In this document: one piece after another, positions 25,848-33,058 of the stretch | Layout: each line of letters opens with the position of its first letter | Position numbering within the stretch: the first letter of the stretch is position 1 | From: Breoghania sp963678585 | Lineage (GTDB): Bacteria > Pseudomonadota > Alphaproteobacteria > Rhizobiales > Stappiaceae | Assembly (NCBI GenBank): GCA_963678585.2 | Contig: CAXXGA010000002.1 | Location: forward strand, 2,480,001 to 2,544,000 | DNA: 64,000 nt | Direction: 5' to 3' | Translations under genes and position numbers: made by a program | The notes under the pieces: generated by a model | The model's input: the letters and a program-made list of their open reading frames with translations, nothing else | What the model was told of the DNA's origin: nothing | Databases searched by the model: none

Positions 25848-27106
25848 AGCTCAAGCACCTCCTCGCGATTGAACGGGTCGCTCGCATTGACCGACGGATC
25901 GTTCTTCCATTCCGGATATTTCTCGAGCGCCTTCCTGACGTATTCGTAGTCGACCAGATCGTCGGCCACGTGCTGCGGATCGAGCCCGTCGAGGAAGGTG
26001 CGGTCGCCGCCGACCACCGTCTTGTTCATCTCTTCGACGATCAGCTTGGTGGCGGACGGATAAGGCCAGGGCTGGAAATCGATGCGCCCGTTGCCCCATT
26101 CGGCGGCATGCTTGATGGCGCCGGTTTCCAGATAGTTGGCGTCGTCCGTGTAGAGCGTCATGGCGCGCTCCACGACGCCTGCGGGCATCGGCAGATAGCC
26201 CTCGCCGTCCTTCGACATCAGTCGCGCGACTTCGGCCTTGTTCTGCGAGGCGTAGACCTGCGCGCGAACCACCGCGTTCATGACCTTCTGGGTCCACTCC
26301 TTCTTCTCGGAGGTGACCTGCTCATGCATGCAGATGACGCAGCAGGGATGGTTCTTCCAGATATCGCCGGTAAAGCGCAGCATCCGCGCCCCGGCCTTCA
26401 GCTCACCCATCGCGGTGAACGGTTCGGCGACGATGTAGGCATCGATCTTTTGGACCGCAAGCGCGGCGGGCATTTCCGGCGGCGGCAGGATCTGGAGGTT
26501 GCACTCGTCCGCGGCCAGCGGCTCGGAGGCCGACTTGATGACCGGCTTGATGCCCGACTGCCTCAGCGCGTACTGCAGCACGATATTGTGCATGGAGTAC
26601 CAGAACGGCACCGCGACCTGCTTGCCGCCGAGCTGAGAAAAATCCTCGATGTCGGTATGCCCCCCGACAACCAGACCGGAGCCGTTGGTGTGCGCCCAGG
26701 CCATCAGCTTGACGGGGATCTTGTTGTTGTAGCGCATCCACACCGGAATGGGCTTGAGGAAGTGGACGAGGTTGAACTTGCCCGCGACGAACCCTTCCAC
26801 CAGCGGCGACCAGCCGCGGATCAGGGTCGGCCGCGCCACCTTCAGGCCCTCGGCCTCGAAGTAGCCCATACCGTGCGCCACCAGCAGCGCGGTGGCATCG
26901 GTGATCGGCAGGTAGCCAATGCGCACGACCTCATCGTCGGCGGCTGCAAAGGCGGGCTTGCTCATCGCCCCGATCAGGGGACCGAGCGCCGCCATCAATC
27001 CGCCAGCGGCGAACATATCAAGGGTCTGACGGCGGGTGAAATCGCCTGCGAAATACTCGTCGTCCCAGTCCGTGCCATCGGTGCGGCTCTTGTCGTGATC
27101 GCTCAT
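25844..27106 (-). CDS. ABC transporter substrate-binding protein, NrtA/CmpA/CynA-like
   Basis: A 420-residue protein. An N-terminal Tat signal is visible, FTRRQTLDMFAAGGLMAALG, with a likely cleavage site after KPAFAA. The mature part begins VVRIGYLPITDATALLVAHG, typical of the nitrate/sulfonate/bicarbonate binding family, and continues with WSPLVEGFVAGKFNLVHFLK. It is about 100 residues longer than sulfonate-binding proteins, close to NrtA/CmpA length. With cyanase at the end of the operon, cyanate or a cyanate-releasing compound is a reasonable ligand, but the sequence does not prove it. Confidence 0.9.
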   Translation of the reverse strand: MSDHDKSRTDGTDWDDEYFAGDFTRRQTLDMFAAGGLMAALGPLIGAMSKPAFAAADDEVVRIGYLPITDATALLVAHGMGYFEAEGLKVARPTLIRGWSPLVEGFVAGKFNLVHFLKPIPVWMRYNNKIPVKLMAWAHTNGSGLVVGGHTDIEDFSQLGGKQVAVPFWYSMHNIVLQYALRQSGIKPVIKSASEPLAADECNLQILPPPEMPAALAVQKIDAYIVAEPFTAMGELKAGARMLRFTGDIWKNHPCCVICMHEQVTSEKKEWTQKVMNAVVRAQVYASQNKAEVARLMSKDGEGYLPMPAGVVERAMTLYTDDANYLETGAIKHAAEWGNGRIDFQPWPYPSATKLIVEEMNKTVVGGDRTFLDGLDPQHVADDLVDYEYVRKALEKYPEWKNDPSVNASDPFNREEVLEL

Positions 27107-27146
27107 CTCGGTTCCCTTTTCCGCTCGTTCATCGAGGTGAATTCCA

Positions 27147-27980
27147 TCAGCGCGCCGCCGGGCGCGCCGCAGTCAGTCCGTGATTGTCGGAAAGTCCGGC
27201 GTCGTCCGCCGCCTCCGGAGCGCCCAGTTCGCGCCCTGCAGCGCGCTCATAGGCGGCCGCCAGCCGGGCCCGCGCCTCCGCGTATTCCGGCGATCTCAGA
27301 TCATCGCGATTGGCGAGATCGATATCGACGATGTCGGCAAGCCGCCCCGGATTGGCCGACAGCACCAGCGCCCGGTCGGCCATCACCACCGCCTCTGGCA
27401 GATCGTGCGTGACCAGCACCAGCGTGATGCCGAGTTCCTTGGCAATGCGCCGCACGTCACGCTGCAGCGTCCCGCGGGTGAAGGCGTCGAGCGCGGAAAA
27501 CGGCTCGTCGAGCAGCAGCACTTCAGGAGCAGGTGCCAGCGAGCGGGCAAGCGCGACGCGCTGTTGCTGACCGCCGGACAGGTCCTGCACGTTGCGATCC
27601 GCATAATCGGTAAGCTCCACGAGCCGCAGCATCTCCGGCACGCGGGTGGCGATCTCGCGCTTGCGGCCGGTGAACTTCAGCCCCAGCGCCACGTTCTGCG
27701 CCACGCTCATCCACGGATAGAGTGAAGGCTGCTGGAACATCACGACCCATTTCGGCGACGGCCCCGTTATGTGCAGCCCGTCGATCAGAACCTTGCCTTG
27801 CGTGGGAAGGATCAGACCGGACATGATGTGCAACAATGTAGACTTGCCGCATCCCGACCGGCCGACCAGTGCCAGCGCCTCGCCGGGTTCGACCTGAAAC
27901 GTCACATCACATACGGCCGGTGCCCCGGCGCGGCGGTAGCTGTGCGTCACCGCCTCCACTGCCAGATGTGCTCCCTTCAT
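27147..27980 (-). CDS. ABC transporter ATP-binding protein, SsuB/NrtD/TauB type
   Basis: A 277-residue ATPase. Walker A is ALVGRSGCGKSTLLH, the signature is DLSGGQQQRVALARSLA and Walker B is EVLLLDEPFSALD, with the H-loop VLVTHDLPEAVVMADRALVL. The start MKGAHLAVEAV at 27980 has a strong AGGAGG; a longer reading to 28028 is rejected. It is the first gene of the operon leading to permease, OsmC, flavoenzyme, rhodanese, reductase and cyanase. Confidence 0.94.
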   Translation of the reverse strand: MKGAHLAVEAVTHSYRRAGAPAVCDVTFQVEPGEALALVGRSGCGKSTLLHIMSGLILPTQGKVLIDGLHITGPSPKWVVMFQQPSLYPWMSVAQNVALGLKFTGRKREIATRVPEMLRLVELTDYADRNVQDLSGGQQQRVALARSLAPAPEVLLLDEPFSALDAFTRGTLQRDVRRIAKELGITLVLVTHDLPEAVVMADRALVLSANPGRLADIVDIDLANRDDLRSPEYAEARARLAAAYERAAGRELGAPEAADDAGLSDNHGLTAARPAAR

Positions 27981-28020
27981 CACCGACCTCCTGCAACGTG
28001 TCGCCCTGAAAAATTGGGCA

Positions 28021-28042
28021 GGAAACAAACCGTTCTGTTTCC
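28021..28042. promoter_or_regulatory. Palindromic operator candidate upstream of the ABC/cyanase operon
   Basis: GGAAACA and TGTTTCC form a perfect 7-bp inverted repeat with an 8-nt spacer. It lies about 41 nt upstream of the ABC ATPase start. The reverse strand matches a sequence in front of the TetR gene at 13 of 20 positions, 11 of the first 13. Confidence 0.5.
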
Positions 28043-28547
28043 CCTATAAGCAGAAGGCGTGCCAACTCCGGAAATCCGACATAGGCAATTGAAACGACTT
28101 CGCATTCCTTTTCCGTGAATGCGTATTCGCGTTTTCTTCCGCTGCGCAAAGCAACGCCGGACGCCTACGGTAACCGCCTAATTTATGGACGTGCGTACTT
28201 GAAGTGCACTCGATGCCGGCGCGTGAGGCCGAGGCGATAAAACGGAACACGCACGGTGCGGACTGTTGTGCGGGGCACCGGACAAGCGGTCGACTGGGCC
28301 TTACATCCCGGAAAGCGGGAGCGCGGACAGCGTTGCAGGCAAGAACCGGTGCCAAGGCTGCCAGCCCGGGAGCCGCGCGCGGTTGCCCCATTTCCCGTAG
28401 CGCCCTCTGCGAACAATCTGCGGGGGCGCTGCACAACCGGACGCGGCACCCGGCACAATCGGCAGTAGCGAGCCGCTCCTTCATTGATCCCCGCCCTTCC
28501 CGGCCTGTGCCCCCCATTGCCCACCCGCAAAAACTGCGCTAGGCAAG

Positions 28548-28567
28548 GCAACAGATCGGTCGGTACA
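28548..28567. promoter_or_regulatory. Operator candidate upstream of the TetR gene
   Basis: GCAACAGATCGGTCGGTACA, ending about 30 nt before the TetR start. It shares ACAGA-CGGT with the palindrome at 28021-28042, so both may be sites for the TetR protein encoded between them and downstream. Confidence 0.4.
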
Positions 28568-28597
28568 CCCATCAAGCACACGTATCACGAGGTCCGC

Positions 28598-29215
28598 ATG
28601 GCTTCTCACAAAAGCACCGCCCCCCATTCCGCGGGCCCGCACCATGCGGTCGCAACCGAAACCAGCGCCGCGCGGGAGCGTCTGCTGATCGCCGCCTCGG
28701 ATCTCTTCTGCCGCCATGGCATCAACGCCACGGGCGTAGATGCCATCGTCGCAGCAGCCGGTACGGCCAAGACCACGCTCTACAAGGCGTTCGGCTCAAA
28801 GGAAGGTTTGATAGAGGCAGTTCTGGAACGCGAAGGCAGTGCCTGGCGCGACTGGTTCATCGCAGAGGTCGACGCCCTGCCCGGCGATGCCTCGGCCAAG
28901 CTCGTCCATCTTTTCGGCGTTCTGAAAAAGTGGTTCGCAGAGGAGCAGTTCTACGGCTGCCCCTTCATCAACGCTGTCGGTGAATGCGACAAGGACGACG
29001 ATCGCATGCGGATGATCGCGCTGAAGCACAAGGGCATCGTCATGGACAAGATCCGTGAACTTGCCGAGGCCGCACGCCCCGACGATGCCGAAGGGCTCGC
29101 GCATGAGATGGCGCTGCTGATCGACGGAGCCATCGTTTCCGCCCTGATTACCCGCAACCCCGATGTTGCCGATCACGCCCACAACGCAGCTCAGCGCATT
29201 CTCTCGCAAGGCTAG
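28598..29215 (+). CDS. TetR/AcrR family transcriptional regulator
   Basis: A 205-residue protein. The N-terminal helix-turn-helix reads ASDLFCRHGINATGVDAIVA followed by AAGTAKTTLYKAFGSKEGLI (about residues 33-72). The C-terminal domain, with ACPFIN-like segment YGCPFINAVGEC, resembles regulators of redox or electrophile stress genes. The start at 28598 has GAGG 5-9 nt upstream. It is divergent from the ABC/rhodanese/cyanase operon and is its likely regulator. Its stop codon is overlapped on the other strand by a transposase fragment. Confidence 0.93.
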   Translation: MASHKSTAPHSAGPHHAVATETSAARERLLIAASDLFCRHGINATGVDAIVAAAGTAKTTLYKAFGSKEGLIEAVLEREGSAWRDWFIAEVDALPGDASAKLVHLFGVLKKWFAEEQFYGCPFINAVGECDKDDDRMRMIALKHKGIVMDKIRELAEAARPDDAEGLAHEMALLIDGAIVSALITRNPDVADHAHNAAQRILSQG

Positions 29216-29298
29216 GCCTTGTTGCCAGAGCGGATATGATCGCAGCACCGCTTCAGGATGAACGCCTTCTGCGCCTCCGTGAACTTCGATGCCTTCAT
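29212..29298 (-). pseudogene. IS3-family transposase OrfA fragment
   Basis: A 28-residue reading, MKASKFTEAQKAFILK followed by 12 unrelated residues and a stop. The first 16 residues are the usual start of IS3-family (IS407-type) OrfA proteins; the rest of the helix-turn-helix is missing. This is the stub of an insertion sequence whose remainder has been deleted. It abuts the 3' end of the TetR gene. Confidence 0.7.
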
Positions 29299-29540
29299 CG
29301 CTTCCGCTCCTTCTCCCAGCCGGAATCCTAGCGCGGAAAACGCGACTCAAAAACGGTCCAGTCGGCGGGGAGCAGAGCAATGTGACGCCTGATAGTGCAG
29401 ACGGCGCATAATCGTGATTCAAATGACCAACATCCCTGCAAGTCGCCGCATGCCGTTCCCCCGACAGGCCAATCATCACGAACAAGGCTCGCGGGGCCAT
29501 GTTCGTCGAGGTTCAGGTCTGTCTATGGATGGACTTCCTT

Positions 29541-30116
29541 TCAGTGGGGAGGCCTTCCGGAGGCTATCGCAAGATGATGCTCCTGGTGATGCGCGCCAAG
29601 TGTCATGACCCCGATGAACCCGAGGCCAGCCAGCATCTTCACGTCGGCCGAATTGGTTGCGTGGACTGTCAGAACCGCTCCATCCAGCGTCTCCTCCGCC
29701 TCATACTCGAAACCACGTATACCGTTCATGGTCCCGGCATGGGCAACAACCATTCGTCGGATTGAATCCCGCACCGCGCCCTCGCCCGTCACTGTAAAGC
29801 GCACACCATCGTCTGTCGGATCGCTTTCAACCTGCGCATAGAGGGTGACGTTGTTCATATCGATCAGGTGCTTGCGAAGCGCGGGAATATCGACTCTGGA
29901 CCAGTCGGTTTGCGGATCCGCGTCAAGGATCTGCACGATTTCCTGGATGGCTGCGAACGCTGATTGCCCAGGTTGGCTCGGTGTCTGCCGTTCAGGCGCC
30001 GAGGCAGTCCCGCGCATCTCGTGATGCATGCCGGAATGACCGGACCGTTCGGACGCCAAGACTTGTCCTGACAGGACATCCGCAGCAAGGATCAGGGCGA
30101 GAACATACCGGACCAT
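29541..30116 (-). CDS. Conserved-looking secreted protein of unknown function
   Basis: A 191-residue protein with a signal peptide (MVRYVLALILAADVLSGQVLA). A histidine/serine-rich stretch (ERSGHSGMHHEMRG) follows, then a compact domain containing DWSRVDIPALRKHLIDMNNV and GAHHQEHHLAIASG. The clusters of His and Met could bind a metal, but no family is recognised. It stands alone on the minus strand between the IS stub and another small secreted protein, near the end of island unit 2. Confidence 0.65.
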   Translation of the reverse strand: MVRYVLALILAADVLSGQVLASERSGHSGMHHEMRGTASAPERQTPSQPGQSAFAAIQEIVQILDADPQTDWSRVDIPALRKHLIDMNNVTLYAQVESDPTDDGVRFTVTGEGAVRDSIRRMVVAHAGTMNGIRGFEYEAEETLDGAVLTVHATNSADVKMLAGLGFIGVMTLGAHHQEHHLAIASGRPPH

Positions 30117-30438
30117 CTATTTTCCTTTCGAATTTCCTCGACTGCTTTGCTGAAACACGATCTCCCATGAGATGATTGTTATCATCTCGGTCGATATCCT
30201 GAGCTGTTACCGGATCAAAGGGCGACTTCCGGAGTAAACCGATCTCGGTGCCTGCTGATCAGATCGGTGCCAGTCGATTACCTGCCAATAGCTCACGACA
30301 GAAGGCTTACCGCCAAGGGTGGTGCGTGGGCGTTTCCCATTGTGGGAATTCATCCACTTGCGATTACCGACCCTCGACTGACGCTTTTTGCGACCGGCAA
30401 CACAACCGGCAGACAGAGAAGCCCCAGAGATGAAACAG
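30117..30438. other. Gap between two small secreted-protein genes
   Basis: A 322-nt gap that should hold the promoter of the 29541-30116 gene. CCGATCT and AGATCGG form a 7-bp inverted repeat near 30238-30270. No gene is supported; short plus-strand readings have no recognisable domain. Confidence 0.4.
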
Positions 30439-30780
30439 CTACCTGCAGGACGATACAATAAAGGTACCTAATTCCTGGGAGTAGATCGTTAGTCCATCAC
30501 TGCTTCGGGCGACGAAAAAACGGGTTTTCTGCGGGATGTCTTCCAGCTTGCACTCTGCATCGTAAAGCGCGGCATCCATGCGCGCGACATTCACCGACTT
30601 GCCGAACTCGCACTCCAGATGAGCAAAGGACAGGCCGTTTCCGGTCATGATGAGCTGCTCGCCCTCGGATCTCGGATCTGAGCAGCTTCCGCCCGGAAGG
30701 ACATAGGTCCCCGCCAGATCCATAGCCGAAACGGCGGTAGACAGGAAAAATGGCCCGGCAATGGCAATCAATCGCAACAT
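30439..30780 (-). CDS. Small secreted protein of unknown function
   Basis: A 113-residue protein beginning MLRLIAIAGPFFLSTAVSAM, a signal peptide with AAGGA upstream. The mature part has three to four cysteines (GGSCSDPRSEGEQ, HLECEFGKSV, DAECKLEDIP and a C-terminal SSCR), suggesting disulfides. The family is not recognised. A longer start at 30837 would run through the tRNA-like fragment and is rejected. It is the last gene before the tRNA copy at 30821. Confidence 0.6.
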   Translation of the reverse strand: MLRLIAIAGPFFLSTAVSAMDLAGTYVLPGGSCSDPRSEGEQLIMTGNGLSFAHLECEFGKSVNVARMDAALYDAECKLEDIPQKTRFFVARSSDGLTIYSQELGTFIVSSCR

Positions 30781-30820
30781 GTCATTCCTTCCAGGCCCTG
30801 CATGTATTTGGTTTTCCATT

Positions 30821-30869
30821 GGAACCATGATCCGCATATCGAGGCTTCAGGTCTCTCTTCCGCGACCAC
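30821..30869 (+). repeat. Degenerate copy of the tRNA-Met 3' half
   Basis: It matches 10068-10116 at 38 of 49 positions without gaps (hand count), with the anticodon region GGAACCATGATCCGC and the acceptor end CTTCCGCGACCA still plain. It separates the catabolic operons of island unit 2 from the biosynthetic cluster of unit 3. Confidence 0.75.
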
Positions 30870-31130
30870 CTTCCAAACCGCATTAATCAGCCATTTCTAA
30901 GCCACCCAAGGCTAGAAACCCGCGCATTCTTTCGGACGTCCGCTGCAGCTTTGGGCATCATAAAAACGCAATAAAATCAATGCGAGCGTTGAGCTGCGGC
31001 GCCCAAAAATCCGCGCCCCTTCTTCACAGTGTTTTTCTTAGAGAAACGCCTCTCCCGCCCCTTGCAATAGAAGACAGAAATTCGTGACCGACACCTCCCT
31101 TTAATAAAAGAGGAGATCTCGACGTACGAT

Positions 31131-32807
31131 CTATTTCTCAATCAGAACATCCTCGACAAGCACAGCATCGAGACCAGAAGTCATAAACACAGCCATGGCA
31201 TCCTCCACCGAGTGGATGATCGGTTTTCCCATTACATTGAAACTTGTATTGAGTACTATAGGCACTCCGGTTCGTTGCCCGAAGCTTTCAACAAGCTCAT
31301 GAACCCAAGGGTCGCTGGCGGAAGTGACCGTCTGTAACCGCCCCGTCCCGTCCTCATGCACGACGGCCGGCACGCGTTCGCATTGGCCCTTGCGCCAGGG
31401 CAGTGTGAAGGACATGTAGGGGGACGGCTGCGCACCTTCGAACCATTCGTCAGCTCTGTCGAGCGGCACGATAGGGGCGAACGGGCGATAGGGCTCACGG
31501 CCTTTCACCGTCAGATTAATTCGATCCTTCATGTCCGCATGACGCGGATCGGCCAGTATCGAGCGGTGCCCCAACGCACGAGGCCCGAACTCCGCCCGTC
31601 CACGCATCACGCCAACAATCCGACCTTGTTCGAGAAGACCGGCGACGGCCTCGGCTGAATTGCCCGACACATCTGAAATGCGACCGCTGCCTGCCGTATT
31701 TATGGCCTTGGCGAGCGTCCTGGACTGCGCCGCACTACCGAGGTAGGGCGAGCCGTCACTGCGCGGTATGACCGTTGTTCCGCTATCCTTCATCCATGCC
31801 AGAATGGCTGCGCCGACGGCGTTGCCGTCATCAGCCGGCGCCGACGGCACGAATACCCGCTCGAAACCGGCTCGACCCGAGATCGTTCCATTATAGGATG
31901 AATTGAGAGCACAACCTCCCGTCAACACAAGATTCGACGGGCAGGAACCAGCCAGCGCGCCCAGCATGCGATCCACAAATTGCCCATAAACCGCCTGCCC
32001 CGTAGCTGCGAGATCCGCAGCCTGTCCGATAGGGTCGGCTGCAGTTCGAGAATAGCGGGCAGCGACTTTGTCGGCGGCGTCGATCACATTCTGGTCGGCT
32101 AACCGAAGTCGGCCGTTTTCGACGCGGATTATCGTGGCCAGCGCCTCGGCAAGATCGGGAATGACCTCGCCATAAGCGGCAAGCCCCATGACTTTCCATT
32201 CTTCCCCGATCCGCCAATCAAAGCCGCATTGCATCGTCAGCCACGCATAGAATGTGCCCAAGCTGCCTGGCCCCCACGAACGCCAGCGACGCCGGAGTTC
32301 ACGCCCGCTCATGTCATAGAGCGAGGCGGCCCCGACTTCCCCCTCACCATCGATAACAAGGCATACGGCATCCTCCATCGGTGATTGAAAGCACGCCGCG
32401 GCCGCATGACAAAGGTGGTGGTCAAAACGCATCACCTCCGGCATCTCGCCAATCAGGCCCAGCCGCAACAGCGAAGCGCCCGCATTTGCCTGTACCTGAG
32501 CTTGAAGAGTGCGCAGCCACAGCCCATCGGTCATCGGCAGCATCGCGTTGGACATCTGCACGGGAATGTCGGCTTTGACCTGTGCCCAGCTGCTGGCCAC
32601 AACGATCCGATCCCGCAACCGGTCGAAGCCAACAGCTTCCAGCGCGCATTCGAGGTGCGACACGTGATCCGGTGCGATCCCCCATGCCCGCTTGTCCTGA
32701 ATGAAGCGTTCCGTTGCTTCAGCAAAGACGAGCGCGCCCGTCTCATCCACGAGAGCGAGGGCAGGATCATGTCCCGAGGTGGAAAGTCCGAGGTAAAATG
32801 TGCTCAT
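31131..32807 (-). CDS. Carbamoyltransferase of the NodU/CmcH/TobZ family
   Basis: A 558-residue protein at normal family length. The N-terminal Kae1-like domain has the metal-binding histidines FDHHLCHAAAACF (about residues 128-140) and DGEGEVGAASLYD. The C-terminal YrdC-like domain has the family hallmarks GRAEFGPRALGHRSIL and VLNTSFNVMGKPI. These enzymes O-carbamoylate hydroxyl groups of natural products from carbamoyl phosphate and ATP. Its start overlaps the ACP stop by 4 nt. It is the last gene of the cluster, so carbamoylation may be a late tailoring step. Confidence 0.93.
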   Translation of the reverse strand: MSTFYLGLSTSGHDPALALVDETGALVFAEATERFIQDKRAWGIAPDHVSHLECALEAVGFDRLRDRIVVASSWAQVKADIPVQMSNAMLPMTDGLWLRTLQAQVQANAGASLLRLGLIGEMPEVMRFDHHLCHAAAACFQSPMEDAVCLVIDGEGEVGAASLYDMSGRELRRRWRSWGPGSLGTFYAWLTMQCGFDWRIGEEWKVMGLAAYGEVIPDLAEALATIIRVENGRLRLADQNVIDAADKVAARYSRTAADPIGQAADLAATGQAVYGQFVDRMLGALAGSCPSNLVLTGGCALNSSYNGTISGRAGFERVFVPSAPADDGNAVGAAILAWMKDSGTTVIPRSDGSPYLGSAAQSRTLAKAINTAGSGRISDVSGNSAEAVAGLLEQGRIVGVMRGRAEFGPRALGHRSILADPRHADMKDRINLTVKGREPYRPFAPIVPLDRADEWFEGAQPSPYMSFTLPWRKGQCERVPAVVHEDGTGRLQTVTSASDPWVHELVESFGQRTGVPIVLNTSFNVMGKPIIHSVEDAMAVFMTSGLDAVLVEDVLIEK

Positions 32808-33058
32808 TGGTCCTCAAAACGGGCGAGGACGGTTTCCACGAAATCTGCAAGCGTTTCGTTCTCAAAGATACTGCTGGGATCGAGTTCTACGTGAAAATGG
32901 TCCTCGACCTCACCGCACAGAAGCACGGCGTCTGTCGACTGCAGGCCTAGATCGATCAGGCCAGAGGACGATTCGATCTCAGCTGAAGGCACCTTGGTAA
33001 CTGCAGAAAGGCGCGTTCGAACAAAGTCTAGAACTGCGGCTTTACGATCATTGATCAT
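32804..33058 (-). CDS. Acyl carrier protein
   Basis: An 84-residue protein with the phosphopantetheine site DLGLQSTDAVLL, with Ser41 as the attachment residue. The leucine/acidic helices on either side (ILDLGL-type start, VEDHFHVELDPSSIFENETL later) fit a discrete ACP of polyketide/fatty acid type. It is linked by 4-nt overlaps to both the P450 gene before it and the carbamoyltransferase after it. It would carry the acyl chain loaded by the adenylating enzyme of this cluster. Confidence 0.93.
   Translation of the reverse strand: MINDRKAAVLDFVRTRLSAVTKVPSAEIESSSGLIDLGLQSTDAVLLCGEVEDHFHVELDPSSIFENETLADFVETVLARFEDQ

Larger units (their letters stand above)
27981..28597. other. Divergent intergenic region between ABC operon and TetR gene
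   Basis: A 617-nt gap. Both ends carry a related operator-like sequence (28021-28042 and 28548-28567). Readings of up to 157 residues exist on either strand, but they are rich in Arg, Pro and Cys, lack domains and look non-coding. Nothing else was recognised. Confidence 0.5.

Noticed and set aside
24952..25887. N-terminal extension of the OsmC gene reading into the permease gene
   Set aside because: The extension is the wrong frame of the ABC permease; the OsmC start at 24951 has a good ribosome site and normal length.
28044..28581. Readings of 132-157 codons between the ABC operon and the TetR gene
   Set aside because: Cys/Arg/Pro-rich, no domain, no ribosome site, and they overlap one another on several frames.
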